Assembly: GCF_003990185.1 (NCBI RefSeq)
Contig: NZ_RZHF01000015.1
Span: 136-64,135, forward strand
Length of the DNA: 64,000 nt
Source of the DNA: Vreelandella nanhaiensis
Lineage (GTDB): Bacteria; Pseudomonadota; Gammaproteobacteria; Pseudomonadales; Halomonadaceae
Direction of reading: 5' to 3'
The translations under genes and the position numbers were made by a program. Positions 8,384 to 17,700 of the stretch are shown piece after piece (within the stretch, counting starts at the first letter, position 1; every line of letters begins with the position of its first letter). The notes under the pieces are model-generated. The model saw only the letters and a list, made by a program, of their open reading frames with translations, was not told the DNA's origin and searched no databases.

Positions 8384-9946
8384 ATGGCTACTTCTACCCC
8401 GCGCCCCGTCGCGCTGATCATTCTTGACGGTTACGGCCACAATCCTGATCACGCCCATAATGCCGTGGCCTGTGCCAATACACCCGTGATGGATGATTTA
8501 TGGGCCAGCCGGCCGCACACCTTTGTACATACCGATGGCCGCCACGTGGGCCTGCCGGATGGCCAGATGGGCAACTCGGAAGTTGGCCACATGAACCTCG
8601 GCGCAGGGCGCATTGTTTACCAGGACTTCACGCGGATCACTAAGGCGATTGAAGATGGCGACCTGGACATAAATGAAAACCTTACCCAGCCCATTGATGA
8701 AGCTGTTGCCAACGGGCGTGCCGTTCACCTGCTAGGGCTGCTTTCCCCTGGCGGCGTGCACAGCCACGAAGATCATTTTATCGCCATGGCAGAGCTGGCG
8801 GCGCGGCGCGGCGCCCAGCGTATTTTTATTCACGCTTTCCTTGATGGCCGGGACATGCCGCCGCAAAGCGCACTGGCCTCCATCGAGCGCGCCAATGCCC
8901 GTTTATCTGAGCTGGTAGGCGCTGACAATGGCTTTGTCGCATCCGTTATCGGCCGTTTCTACGCCATGGACCGTGACAACCGCTGGGAGCGCGTTGAAAA
9001 AGCTTACCGCCTGCTCACCGACGGTCAGGCCGAGGTGTATGCGACCAGCGCTGAGTCGGCCCTTCGCGATGCCTACGAGCGTGGAGAGACCGACGAGTTC
9101 GTAGCCCCCAGCTGCGTGTTGCTTAATGACAAATGCGTTACGTTGCAAGACGGTGACGCAGCCTTCTTCATGAACTTCCGTGCCGACCGAGCCCGCGAGC
9201 TTACCCGCGCCTTCGTTGAGCCCGGCTTCAGCGGCTTTTCGCGCATGGCATGCCCGACGCTTGCAGGAAAAGGCCTGGTGATGCTTACCCAGTATGCTGC
9301 CGACATTCCAGCGCCTGCCGCTTTCCCTCCGTTTGATCTAAGCGACACCCTGGGCGAAGTGGTGGCCAAGCGCGGGCTTAAACAGCTGCGCATTGCGGAA
9401 ACCGAAAAATACCCTCACGTGACTTTCTTCTTCTCTGGTGGCCGCGAGGCGGAGTTCGACGGCGAGACGCGCATCCTGCTGCCCTCGCCGCAGGAAGTGC
9501 GCACCTACGATGAAAAGCCCGAGATGAGCGCCTACGAGATTACCGAGAAACTGGTTGAGGCCATTGATGCCGGGCAGTTTGATCTGATCGTGTGCAATTA
9601 CGCCAACGGCGATATGGTCGGCCATACCGGTGATTTTGACGCGGCGGTAAAGGCCATTGAAACCGTGGATATCTGCGTTGGCCGGGTGGTAGAGGCCATT
9701 GAGCGTGCCGGTGGCGCCTGTTTGATCACCGCCGACCACGGCAACGCCGAACAGATGGTGCACCCCGAAACCGGCGCCCCGCAAACGGCTCACACCACCT
9801 TCGTGGTCCCGCTGGTTTACGTTGGGGAGCGCGCAGGATCGTTAGAAGAAGGCCGCCTGTGCGACTTGGCACCCACGCTTCTCACCATGATGAACCAACC
9901 CGTTCCCGAGGTCATGACCGGGAAGTCGCTGATTCGCTTCAACTGA
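8384..9946 (+). CDS. gpmI: 2,3-bisphosphoglycerate-independent phosphoglycerate mutase
   Basis: Interconverts 3- and 2-phosphoglycerate in glycolysis and gluconeogenesis using two manganese ions and a phosphoserine intermediate. The 520-aa protein (E. coli 514) has LIILDGYG with metal-binding Asp15, and [13 protein letters not shown] with the catalytic serine at residue 65; the second metal cluster is seen as [11 protein letters not shown] near the C-terminus. The start at 8384 follows ACGAGG at a 5-nt spacing. The stop shares one base with the envC start (TGATG), giving the conserved gpmI-envC-ctpA order. Confidence 0.97.
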   Translation: MATSTPRPVALIILDGYGHNPDHAHNAVACANTPVMDDLWASRPHTFVHTDGRHVGLPDGQMGNSEVGHMNLGAGRIVYQDFTRITKAIEDGDLDINENLTQPIDEAVANGRAVHLLGLLSPGGVHSHEDHFIAMAELAARRGAQRIFIHAFLDGRDMPPQSALASIERANARLSELVGADNGFVASVIGRFYAMDRDNRWERVEKAYRLLTDGQAEVYATSAESALRDAYERGETDEFVAPSCVLLNDKCVTLQDGDAAFFMNFRADRARELTRAFVEPGFSGFSRMACPTLAGKGLVMLTQYAADIPAPAAFPPFDLSDTLGEVVAKRGLKQLRIAETEKYPHVTFFFSGGREAEFDGETRILLPSPQEVRTYDEKPEMSAYEITEKLVEAIDAGQFDLIVCNYANGDMVGHTGDFDAAVKAIETVDICVGRVVEAIERAGGACLITADHGNAEQMVHPETGAPQTAHTTFVVPLVYVGERAGSLEEGRLCDLAPTLLTMMNQPVPEVMTGKSLIRFN

Positions 9947-11088
9947 TGTCAGGGCGACTGGCACTGGCGCTCGGCGCGCTACTGGCCTTACTCGGCTCGT
10001 CTGCAAGCCTTGCCCAACCCGATGAAAGCGCCGCCCGAGCACAGCTGGACGCACTGGGCCAGGAGATCGAGTCGCTTTCCGAGCGCCTAAGCGCCACGGG
10101 CCAGGCGCGCGACAGTGCCGAGCGTGAACTGCGCAGTGTGGAAACCGAGCTGGCCCAAACGCATCAGCACCTGGACGCCCTGCAGGCCGAACGGCGACAG
10201 GTGGACGATGAAATGTCCCAGCTACGCCAGCATCGCGACCGCCTGGAAGTCGAGCGCGCCAGCCAGTACGCGGCGCTAGGCCAGCAGCTGGCCGCGCTTT
10301 ACCGGCTGGGGCCCACACCCCAGCTCAAGCTGCTGCTCAACCAGGGTGACCCTGCCGAGCTTGACCGCATGCAGGCCTATTTGAACCGGTTTACCCAGGC
10401 ACGCAACCGACGCCTTGCCGATATTGCTCGCCTGGATACTGCCCTTGCCGATACCGAGCAGGCGCTTGATGAGCGTCAGGCGCGTCTGGCGAGTCTGGCT
10501 GACGAACTGGACACCCAGCGCGCCCGCTTGGTAGCGCGTACCGCCGAGCGGCGCAGCGTTGTGGAAACCCTGGATGATCGCTATGGCAGCGAAGCCGACC
10601 GCCTGGCGGATCTTAATGACAACCGCGAGCAGGCCGAGCGCAAGCTGCGTGAAATTCAGGCGGAGCTGGCGCGCCTTGATTCGCCTACGCTCACCACTAA
10701 TATCGTGCGTACGCAGGGAGATCTACCATGGCCGGTGCAGGGTGATATCACATCGTCATTTAACCGTCGAGATGGGGTTCACTATAATGGTATTGTCATT
10801 CAGGCAGGTGCCGGCACCCAGGTTAGCGCCGTGCACTCTGGCCGGGTGGTGTTTGCCGACTGGATGCGGGGGTTTGGCAACCTTTTGATTATTGATCACG
10901 GCGACCAGATCATGACCCTCTATGCGCACTTGCAACAGTTCAGCGTCCGACCCGGTCAGCAGGTCAATCGGGGAGATGAAATCGGCCGTGTGGGAGACAG
11001 CGGTGGACAATCTCGCGCCGCGCTCTATTTTGAAGTACGTCAGCGTGGTGAACCCATCAACCCTCAGCGTTGGATTGCGCGCCGCTGA
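9946..11088 (+). CDS. envC: Murein hydrolase activator EnvC
   Basis: A 380-aa periplasmic divisome protein that activates AmiA/AmiB-type amidases at the septum. It has a Sec signal (about residues 1-23, ending SLAQ), a long coiled coil (about 28-240) and a C-terminal LytM/M23 domain. The domain is degenerate: the usual HxxxD reads HYNGIV and the LHFE motif reads LYFEVR. It therefore probably lacks its own peptidase activity, as in E. coli EnvC. The ATG overlaps the gpmI stop by one base. ctpA follows after 75 bp. Confidence 0.92.
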   Translation: MSGRLALALGALLALLGSSASLAQPDESAARAQLDALGQEIESLSERLSATGQARDSAERELRSVETELAQTHQHLDALQAERRQVDDEMSQLRQHRDRLEVERASQYAALGQQLAALYRLGPTPQLKLLLNQGDPAELDRMQAYLNRFTQARNRRLADIARLDTALADTEQALDERQARLASLADELDTQRARLVARTAERRSVVETLDDRYGSEADRLADLNDNREQAERKLREIQAELARLDSPTLTTNIVRTQGDLPWPVQGDITSSFNRRDGVHYNGIVIQAGAGTQVSAVHSGRVVFADWMRGFGNLLIIDHGDQIMTLYAHLQQFSVRPGQQVNRGDEIGRVGDSGGQSRAALYFEVRQRGEPINPQRWIARR

Positions 11089-11163
11089 CGGGATAAGCTG
11101 AACCATATTAACAGCCAACTTAGGGTAGCGCCTTACGCCTACCTATCGCCTTGCGGAGTCTGC

Positions 11164-12468
11164 ATGACGCCATTTGTTACCGACGTATCGGCCCCTGCCA
11201 AGCGCTTCTTGGCTGCCCTGCTTCCTCTTGCGTTTCTGTCGGTCCCGTTACCGCTGCTTGCCCAGCCAGCAAGCCAGGGGCCTGCTGACGACCTGCCGCT
11301 TGAAGAGATCCAGACCTTTGCCGAAGTATTTGAGCGGATCAAGCGGGGTTATGTAGAAGAGGTAGACGACCGTACCCTGTTGCGTAACGCCATGCGCGGC
11401 ATGCTCAACGAGCTGGACCCCCACTCTGCCTACCTGGATGAAGAGGAGTACCAGAGCCTGCACGAATCCACCCAGGGTGAGTTTGGCGGCATCGGTATCG
11501 AAGTGGGCATGGAAAATGGGCAGCTCGTGGTGGTCACGCCTATTGACGATACGCCGGCTTCCCGGGCAGGGCTACTTTCCCGGGACGTGATCATCACCAT
11601 TGACGGCACGCCCACCGACAACATGTCACTGCAGGAAGCCGTTACCATGATGCGCGGTGAGCCGGGAAGCCAGCTGCGTATCTCGGTGCTGCGCAAAGGA
11701 GAAGAAACCCCGCGCAGCTTTACGCTGACCCGCGAGGTAATTCGCAGCGAAAGCGTCAAGCATGAGCTGCTGGAACCCGGCTACGGCTACCTTCGCATCA
11801 GCCAATTCCAGTCGCGAACGCCTGAGCAGGCACGCCAGGCCATCGAGCGTATGAAGCGCGATGCCCCGCTGGAAGGCCTGATTCTGGATCTGCGTAACAA
11901 CCCCGGCGGCGTGTTGCAGGCAGCGGCGGGCGTGGCCGACCTGTTTCTGGATAGCGGCCTGATCGTGTACACCGAAGGGCGCCTTGCCGACACGGCAATG
12001 TCATTCTCGGCATCAACAGACACTCCGGCAAGCGATGTGCCGCTGGTGGTGCTGATCAATAGCGGCAGCGCCTCGGCCGCTGAGATTGTTGCTGGTGCTC
12101 TACAGGATCAGCGACGCGGGGTCATCATGGGTACAGACAGCTTCGGCAAGGGCTCGGTCCAGCAGATCATGCCGCTGGGCAACGGAGAAGGTCTAAAACT
12201 GACCACAGCGCTTTACTACACACCCAACGGGCGCTCCATTCAGGCCCAGGGCATCGAGCCGGATGTGGAAGTCGTCCGCGGCCGCCTGGAGCTTGCGGAA
12301 AGCCGCCTGGAACTTCGCGAATCCGACCTTGACGGCCATTTGAATGCCCAGCAGCCAACCAATCAGGCGCGCCAATCGGCCTCTGAGCGGCTGCGTGACG
12401 ACTACCAGATGAGTGAAGCGCTTAATCTTCTCAAGGCCCTTAATGTCGTGGATCGCCGCCGCCGTTAG
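11164..12468 (+). CDS. ctpA: C-terminal processing protease, S41 family
   Basis: A 434-aa periplasmic serine protease with N-terminal signal sequence (about residues 1-33), a PDZ domain (about 105-180) and an S41 catalytic domain. The likely nucleophile is Ser304 in NSGSASAAEI and the general base Lys329 in DSFGKGSVQ, 25 residues apart as in characterised CtpA proteins. In Pseudomonas CtpA degrades cell-wall hydrolases with a lipoprotein adaptor; a similar role fits the adjacent envC. Its last 4 bp overlap the end of ubiI on the other strand. Confidence 0.93.
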   Translation: MTPFVTDVSAPAKRFLAALLPLAFLSVPLPLLAQPASQGPADDLPLEEIQTFAEVFERIKRGYVEEVDDRTLLRNAMRGMLNELDPHSAYLDEEEYQSLHESTQGEFGGIGIEVGMENGQLVVVTPIDDTPASRAGLLSRDVIITIDGTPTDNMSLQEAVTMMRGEPGSQLRISVLRKGEETPRSFTLTREVIRSESVKHELLEPGYGYLRISQFQSRTPEQARQAIERMKRDAPLEGLILDLRNNPGGVLQAAAGVADLFLDSGLIVYTEGRLADTAMSFSASTDTPASDVPLVVLINSGSASAAEIVAGALQDQRRGVIMGTDSFGKGSVQQIMPLGNGEGLKLTTALYYTPNGRSIQAQGIEPDVEVVRGRLELAESRLELRESDLDGHLNAQQPTNQARQSASERLRDDYQMSEALNLLKALNVVDRRRR

Positions 12469-13718
12469 CGGCAATTAAGCGGCAGGCGCCCCCGTTCGCC
12501 GATCGCCTGCCGCATGACCATACGCTTTACGGGGCTTAGCTGATTCATCCCGCTCATGCCGAGATTGCGCGCCAGCGTAAAGAGTGGCATTTGTGTGCCA
12601 AACAGCTCCCTAAACCCCTTCATCAGCCCTAGCATGGCGCTGTTATCCAGCCGTCTCCGACGCTCATAGCGGTTGAGCGTGCTGAGCTCACCCCAAGGCG
12701 CGCCACGTTTCCAGGCGTTGATGACTTCCTCGGCCAGCACGGCCGCATCCATCAATCCCAAATTCACGCCCTGCCCGGCCAACGGATGTATGCTATGTGC
12801 CGCGTCGCCTATCAGCGCCAGATGTGGCTGCACGTACTGCCTGGCATGGCGCTGTATCAGTGAAAAGCGATAAGCGCGATCACAGGCGACCACCTCGCCC
12901 AGCCGATAGCCAAATGCCTTGCCAAGCGCTTCACCCAATGCATCAGGCGTCAGATTAACCAGCGTGCTCGCATGTTCAGGCGTGGTCGACCAGACAATCG
13001 AGCAATAGCGCTCATCACCATCAACCGTCAGCGGTAAAAAAGCCAGTGGCCCGCCCTCCATAAACGCCTGTCGCGCGGTACTACCGTGCCCTTGGGTGCA
13101 CTTTACCGTGGTGACGACGGCCTCCTGGCCCATATCATCAATCACCACGTCTATTTCCGCCATTTCACGCAGCGTTGAGCGCGCGCCGTCGGCTGCAACC
13201 AGCAGCGACGCATTCAGCTTGCGACCATCGCCAAGTTCAAGCCAGCGCCCAGAGGCAGAGGTTTGCAGCGCCTGCAGCGTGGCGCCAAAAAAGCATGTCA
13301 CCTTGGGGTGGTCCATCACCAATGCATTTAGCGCCGCTTGAGTAATATCGTTTTCCACAATATGGCCAAGCGCCGGCACTCCGGCCTCATCGGCAGAAAA
13401 ATTGATCTCGCCGCTGCCTTCGGCATCCCACACCTGCATATAGCGATACGGTGTTACCCGGGCACGCGCCATGGCAGGCCACGCTCCTAAGTGCGTCAAC
13501 AGCCGCTGGGACACCGGCGTCAGTGCGCTAACCCGAACCCCCGGCAGCTTGCCGGCAATGCCTTGCCAACGCAGCGATTCAGCTCGGGCCTCCACCAATG
13601 CGACCTGCATGCCTGCCTGGGCCAAGAGGGCTACCAGGGTCGTTCCCACCACACCGCCCCCTACCACAACAGCGTCAAACCGTTGGGCAGGAGCCGTTTT
13701 TTTTGCAAGCGTATCCAT
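12465..13718 (-). CDS. ubiI: FAD-dependent 2-polyprenylphenol hydroxylase (UbiI/VisC)
   Basis: A 417-aa flavin monooxygenase for ring hydroxylation (C5 in E. coli) in ubiquinone synthesis. FAD motifs: GGGVVG at residues 20-25, AADGARS near 175-181, and GDAAHSIHPLAGQG at 304-317. The GDAAH form of the last motif is typical of UbiI, whereas the upstream paralogue has GNAAH as in UbiH. AGGA lies 5 nt before the ATG. Order pepP-ubiH-ubiI matches E. coli. Confidence 0.9.
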   Translation of the reverse strand: MDTLAKKTAPAQRFDAVVVGGGVVGTTLVALLAQAGMQVALVEARAESLRWQGIAGKLPGVRVSALTPVSQRLLTHLGAWPAMARARVTPYRYMQVWDAEGSGEINFSADEAGVPALGHIVENDITQAALNALVMDHPKVTCFFGATLQALQTSASGRWLELGDGRKLNASLLVAADGARSTLREMAEIDVVIDDMGQEAVVTTVKCTQGHGSTARQAFMEGGPLAFLPLTVDGDERYCSIVWSTTPEHASTLVNLTPDALGEALGKAFGYRLGEVVACDRAYRFSLIQRHARQYVQPHLALIGDAAHSIHPLAGQGVNLGLMDAAVLAEEVINAWKRGAPWGELSTLNRYERRRRLDNSAMLGLMKGFRELFGTQMPLFTLARNLGMSGMNQLSPVKRMVMRQAIGERGRLPLNCR

Positions 13719-13747
13719 AGCGTTCCTGTGTGATGTGGTTGGGTTAT

Positions 13748-14977
13748 CTAACGCTCAAGGCCCATTGCCCGACGCGCCAAGCCGCGACGCAGCGGCCCGA
13801 TCAGGTTAAGGCCGATCAGCCCTGCCGCTCGGGCATGGGGCAGCAGCGGCAGTGAGTGGCCAAACAGCCGCACCAGCCCATCGCTAAAACGAATCACGTT
13901 GCCACGATCGCGAGCCCGTTTTTTCTCAAAAGCCAGCAGCGTGGCCATCTCGCCTAGTGGACGCTTTGCCTGTTCGCCCTGCTCAAGCGCTTCAACCAGG
14001 TCCATGATACCGCGCAGCGCCAGGTTAAAACCTTGTCCGGCCACTGGATGCAGCGCGTGGGCCGCATTGCCCAGCACCGCTAACCCGGGGCGTACCGGCT
14101 CATCGGCAGTTACCAACGAAAGTGGATAGCTATAGCGCTTGCCCATCCGGGTAAAACGCCCCACGCGGTCCCCAAAGGCCACCTGCAACTGAGCGAGAAA
14201 CTCACGCTCCGGTAGCGCCATCCTCGCTTTCTCGTGGCCACTTGGATGTGTCCAGATCAACTCCATAGCCTGACCCGATAGTGGCAACAGCGCCACGGGG
14301 CCTTCTTGGGTAAAGCGCTCGTAGGCAATGCCTTGATGGGGCTGGCTGACCCCTACGTGGGCAATCAGCGCGGTCTGCTCGTAGGAGTTGCGGCGGCTAT
14401 GGATGCCTAACTGCTCTTTAAGCCCCGAGCGGCCGCCATCCGCAAGCACGGTTAATGCCGCATGCAGTTCGCTACCGTCAGAAAGACGCAGGTAATGGCC
14501 GCTGGCTTCCGGCGACAGTCGCTCCACCTTGGCCGGGCAGTGCCACTCGATGGGCAACGCTTTCAAGTGGCGATGAAGCACCCGCCCCATCCAGGCGTTG
14601 GGGATCACATGGCCTAGCGCGTCGACACCCATTTCCGAAGCACTTAGCCGAGTGCTCCCCAGGCGCCCGCGCTCGCTGATATGAATATGCTGGATGGGAG
14701 TGGCCTCCGTCTGCATGGCCTCCCAGACACCCAACTGACGAAAACGCTGGGCAGACCCTTCAGCGATCGCACTTGCCCGGGCATCAAAGCTTGGCTGCCA
14801 GCTCTCTTCAAGGGGGGCTTCATTAATGGATGATGCTTCAATAATCGCCACTTTCCACCCATAGCGCTCAATAAGCGGTGCCAGCGCGCAGCCTAAGCTG
14901 GCGCCCACTAACCCGCCTCCTACGATGACAATATCGTGAGTGGTTGCTTGTGTTGGCGTATGCTTGGCCTGCGACAT
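13748..14977 (-). CDS. ubiH: 2-polyprenyl-6-methoxyphenol hydroxylase UbiH
   Basis: A 409-aa FAD monooxygenase of the ubiquinone pathway. It has GGGLVG at residues 20-25 and a late LGNAAHALHPVAGQG motif, the asparagine variant seen in E. coli UbiH. The start is set by AGGAG 6 nt before the ATG at 14977; the ATG at 14983 directly abuts the same AGGAG and is too close. It is followed by ubiI after 29 bp on the same strand. A perfect 12-bp palindrome lies in its upstream region. Confidence 0.9.
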   Translation of the reverse strand: MSQAKHTPTQATTHDIVIVGGGLVGASLGCALAPLIERYGWKVAIIEASSINEAPLEESWQPSFDARASAIAEGSAQRFRQLGVWEAMQTEATPIQHIHISERGRLGSTRLSASEMGVDALGHVIPNAWMGRVLHRHLKALPIEWHCPAKVERLSPEASGHYLRLSDGSELHAALTVLADGGRSGLKEQLGIHSRRNSYEQTALIAHVGVSQPHQGIAYERFTQEGPVALLPLSGQAMELIWTHPSGHEKARMALPEREFLAQLQVAFGDRVGRFTRMGKRYSYPLSLVTADEPVRPGLAVLGNAAHALHPVAGQGFNLALRGIMDLVEALEQGEQAKRPLGEMATLLAFEKKRARDRGNVIRFSDGLVRLFGHSLPLLPHARAAGLIGLNLIGPLRRGLARRAMGLER

Positions 14978-15022
14978 TGGCATCTCCTGCTACCTGGCTT
15001 AGCGCCATATCATAACGGTGTA

Positions 15023-15034
15023 ATGTAATTACAT
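15023..15034. promoter_or_regulatory. 12-bp palindrome upstream of ubiH
   Basis: ATGTAATTACAT is a perfect palindrome in the pepP-ubiH gap. On the minus strand a TATGAT hexamer follows it, which could be a -10 element for ubiH-ubiI; the palindrome then lies near the -35 position. This suggests an operator, but no regulator is identified. Confidence 0.35.
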
Positions 15035-15065
15035 ATTTATTTTTCAGGCTTAATAAATGTGGTTA

Positions 15066-16403
15066 CTATTTAGCCATTAACGTTTCAATTTCAGCTACCT
15101 GCTTGGGTGCATCGGCGGTCAGATTTTCATGCCCTTCAGATGTCACCAACAGATTATCTTCGATTCGGATTCCTATTCCGCGGTAAGCAGCGGGAATATC
15201 GCCTTCATCGGGGATATAAAGCCCGGGCTCGATGGTCAAGACCATACCCGGTTCAAGCGGGCGAGGCGTCTGCTCGTCAAGGCGGTAGGTGCCCACATCA
15301 TGAACATCCAGCCCCAGCCAGTGGGAGGTCGAGTGCAGATAAAAACGCCGGTAGCTTTCATCATCGATTCGCGCTTGAACATCACCTTCAAGTAGCCCCA
15401 GCGCAATCAACCCGGCGGTTAGATCTTTCACCACGTTCTGATGAATATCGACAAGGGTGGCGCCGGGCTTGACTGCGCTGACCGCTCGCTCCTGAGCATC
15501 AAGCACCACTTGATAAAGCGCACGCTGAGCGTCGCTGAACTGGCCTCCGACCGGGAAGGTACGCGTAATATCACCAGCATAGAGATCGAACTCCGCCCCA
15601 GCATCAATCAATACCAGCGACTCGCTGCTCAACGCAGCACCGTTCTCGATATAGTGTAATACGCAGGCGTTCGCGCCGCTGCCCACAATGGTGCTGTAGG
15701 CCGGGCCACTGCCACCCTGCCAAACAAATTCGTGTTCAAGCTCGGCCTGCAGGTGATACTCATAAAGTCCCGGGCGCGATGCTTGCATGGCACGCACATG
15801 GGCACGTGCAGAAATCGCTGCCGCATGGCGAAGCAGGGCAATTTCCGCTTCACTCTTGATCAGCCGCATGGCATGAATCAGTGCGCTGACGTCCAGCCAC
15901 CCTTTAAGTGGCGCTCGCCCCCGGCGTAGCCCGGCTTGCGCAGCAGAGAAGGCCTCTTCGGCAACCCCTTGGGCTTCCGGATTAGCCAGTGGCACATAAA
16001 GGAGCTCACGCCCTTCAAGAAGCATCGGTAATTGCTCATCACGGTCGGCGTTTTCAAACGCTTGATCGATTCCATGTTCGCGCTCAATGCCTTGCGCGCC
16101 CAGGCGACGCCCCGTCCAGGCTTCCATTGTAGGGTCACGGTCCTGACAGAACACGACGCTTTCACCCGTATCGCGATCCGGCAGGAGAACCAGTAAAGCA
16201 TCGGGCTCGGTAATACCTGTCAGATAATAGAAGTCGCTGTTCTGGCGAAACGCGTACTCGCTATCGTGAGAACGTGTCACCAGAGAGGCGCTGGGCAGCA
16301 CCACTGCTGCGTTGGGGGGTAACTGCGCCATTAGCGCCTCGCGACGCGTGCGGTACTCTTCCATGCCGATGGCCGGCGGTCTTGGCAATAGCTCAGGCAA
16401 CAT
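15066..16403 (-). CDS. pepP: Xaa-Pro aminopeptidase
   Basis: A 445-aa cytoplasmic metallopeptidase removing N-terminal residues before proline (E. coli PepP 441 aa). The N-terminal part has VTRSHDSEYAFRQNSDFYYLTG. The C-terminal pita-bread domain has the dinuclear metal ligands: two Asp in LIDAGAEFDLYAGDITRTFP, His in SHWLGLDVHDVG, Glu in TIEPGLYIP and Glu in GIRIEDNLL. CGGAG lies 5 nt before the ATG. Upstream is ygfB and downstream ubiH-ubiI, the conserved order. Confidence 0.95.
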   Translation of the reverse strand: MLPELLPRPPAIGMEEYRTRREALMAQLPPNAAVVLPSASLVTRSHDSEYAFRQNSDFYYLTGITEPDALLVLLPDRDTGESVVFCQDRDPTMEAWTGRRLGAQGIEREHGIDQAFENADRDEQLPMLLEGRELLYVPLANPEAQGVAEEAFSAAQAGLRRGRAPLKGWLDVSALIHAMRLIKSEAEIALLRHAAAISARAHVRAMQASRPGLYEYHLQAELEHEFVWQGGSGPAYSTIVGSGANACVLHYIENGAALSSESLVLIDAGAEFDLYAGDITRTFPVGGQFSDAQRALYQVVLDAQERAVSAVKPGATLVDIHQNVVKDLTAGLIALGLLEGDVQARIDDESYRRFYLHSTSHWLGLDVHDVGTYRLDEQTPRPLEPGMVLTIEPGLYIPDEGDIPAAYRGIGIRIEDNLLVTSEGHENLTADAPKQVAEIETLMAK

Positions 16404-16418
16404 ACAGACTCCGAAAAA

Positions 16419-16997
16419 TTAGTGAACGGGAGCGTCGGCTTGCTCGACCTGGGGCTTGCCAGGGTGCTGCTCGGTATACAGCAGCATGGCCGCCATCCGC
16501 GCATGTTCGGTCAGGGCAAACAGATCGTTTTCGTTTTCCGGGCTGTCATCAATATCGGTATCGATCCGGCTCAGCCCTTCCAGGTCGTCAATGGCTTCGC
16601 GCAGCGCCTGCGACCAGCGCTCACGCAGCTCGTTATCCGCCACCTCCTCGACAACCTCGATGAAGCCCAGCGTCCACTCCTTGAGGCCCTGAGCCTGTTC
16701 GCCCAGCGAAAACAACTCATCCGGCAGTAGCGGCGCATAGTTCAAATCGCTGGCGCTCAGCGCTTCAAGAGTCTGTTTACGCCAGCCCAGAATACGTTCG
16801 GCATTAGCCTCGTCGCGGGGTTGCTCGACGCCCAGGCTTATGCAGACTTCTTCAAGCCAGGCTTCGGCACTAACATCGCGCAGCGCTAAAAGCGCGCATA
16901 GTCGACCATCTAGAAAAGCGGGCGACTGCATGCTTCCATGAAGTAGAAAAACGTCGGCAACGTCAGAAAAATCCTGCCGCTCATCGATCAATGACAT
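16419..16997 (-). CDS. ygfB: YgfB family protein (UPF0149)
   Basis: A 192-aa acidic cytoplasmic protein, the same length as E. coli YgfB, ending in a comparable EHARMAAMLLYTEQHPGKPQ segment before a polar tail. The family is of uncertain function; in Pseudomonas aeruginosa it has been linked to regulation of amidase and beta-lactam response. It sits first in the ygfB-pepP-ubiH-ubiI group and is divergent from zapA. Confidence 0.9.
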   Translation of the reverse strand: MSLIDERQDFSDVADVFLLHGSMQSPAFLDGRLCALLALRDVSAEAWLEEVCISLGVEQPRDEANAERILGWRKQTLEALSASDLNYAPLLPDELFSLGEQAQGLKEWTLGFIEVVEEVADNELRERWSQALREAIDDLEGLSRIDTDIDDSPENENDLFALTEHARMAAMLLYTEQHPGKPQVEQADAPVH

Positions 16998-17054
16998 AGT
17001 GATAACTCGCTATATAAAGGGGTGATACGTTAATACGCCGCAGGCACATGCGCG

Positions 17055-17084
17055 TTGACCCCGTGCAAGCGCCTCTCTTATAGT
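17055..17084 (+). promoter_or_regulatory. Putative sigma-70 promoter for zapA
   Basis: TTGACC at 17055-17060 and TATAGT at 17079-17084 are separated by 18 bp, predicting a start near 17091, about 65 bp before the zapA ATG. Confidence 0.6.
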
Positions 17085-17156
17085 GAACGACGATAGTTTT
17101 CCTATGTCATGATGTTAACGCATTGGGCCCCTCGCTGGCCCGCCCCGGAGCTTTTA

Positions 17157-17456
17157 ATGAGTAACGCCAAGCGGCCAACGAAAGAAATTACCCTTCTCGG
17201 GCGCAGCTACATGATCGCCTGTGATACCGGGGAAGAAGCCAAGCTTGAGCGGGCAGCACGCTACCTTGACCGCGCCATGAACGGCATTAATGCCCAAAGC
17301 GGCACCTTGGGCAGCGAGCGTGTCACCCTGATGGCGGCGCTGAATATCACTCATGAACTGCTTGAAGCGCTCGATGAACACCGTGCAAGCGAAGCTAGCT
17401 TGAATCGCCTGAACGACCGTCTTGAGCGGGCGCTAGCCAAAACGCGCCAATCTTAG
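17157..17456 (+). CDS. zapA: Cell division protein ZapA
   Basis: A 99-aa cytoplasmic protein that cross-links FtsZ filaments at the division ring. It has the N-terminal head EITLLGRSYMIACDTGEEAKLERAARYLDRAMN and a C-terminal helix suited to a coiled coil (about 65-95). The ATG at 17157 follows CGGAG by 6 nt; the open frame back to 17109 is not needed. It precedes ssrS and ygfA, an arrangement conserved in many gammaproteobacteria. Confidence 0.92.
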   Translation: MSNAKRPTKEITLLGRSYMIACDTGEEAKLERAARYLDRAMNGINAQSGTLGSERVTLMAALNITHELLEALDEHRASEASLNRLNDRLERALAKTRQS

Positions 17457-17476
17457 TTAACCTTTTACTCAACACT

Positions 17477-17504
17477 TTGGCATAGCCGCTGGCTCTGTTA
17501 GGAT
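17477..17504 (+). promoter_or_regulatory. Promoter of 6S RNA
   Basis: TTGGCA at 17477-17482 and TAGGAT at 17499-17504, with a 16-bp spacer, place transcription start at about 17511, which matches the predicted 5' end of the 6S RNA. Confidence 0.65.
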
Positions 17505-17510
17505 AGCGGG

Positions 17511-17691
17511 GTTCTCTGGGGTGTACGCCAGTCGTTATAGTCCCTCGAGCCTATGCGCAGTACCCAGGGGGCCAAATGCTAGCCAGACCCGTGTGCATGT
17601 CCGTGCGTCGGAAAGCCTGACGGTTTGGCTGCGGCCACCCACTCTGAACCAGTAGGTTCAGGGCCAGAATGACAGCGGCACTCTGGGGAAC
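17511..17691 (+). ncRNA. ssrS: 6S RNA
   Basis: The stretch between zapA and ygfA has no convincing ORF but shows the 6S layout. The 5' end (GTTCTCTGGGGTGT) and the 3' end (CGGCACTCTGGGGAAC) form the closing stem region, and both carry CTCTGGGG, as 6S termini typically do. Internally AGTCCCTCGAGCC and CTGAACCAGTAGGTTCAG (a strong hairpin) resemble the AGUCCCCUGAGCC and CUUGAACCAAGGGUUCAAG elements of E. coli 6S. The RNA mimics an open promoter and binds the sigma-70 RNA polymerase holoenzyme. Synteny zapA-ssrS-ygfA supports the call; exact ends are estimated. Confidence 0.88.
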
Positions 17692-17700
17692 ACTTTATTT

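Noticed and set aside
9946-11088. EnvC as an active M23 endopeptidase
   Set aside because: The metal-ligand motifs are degenerate (HYNGIV, LYFEVR), as in EnvC activators.
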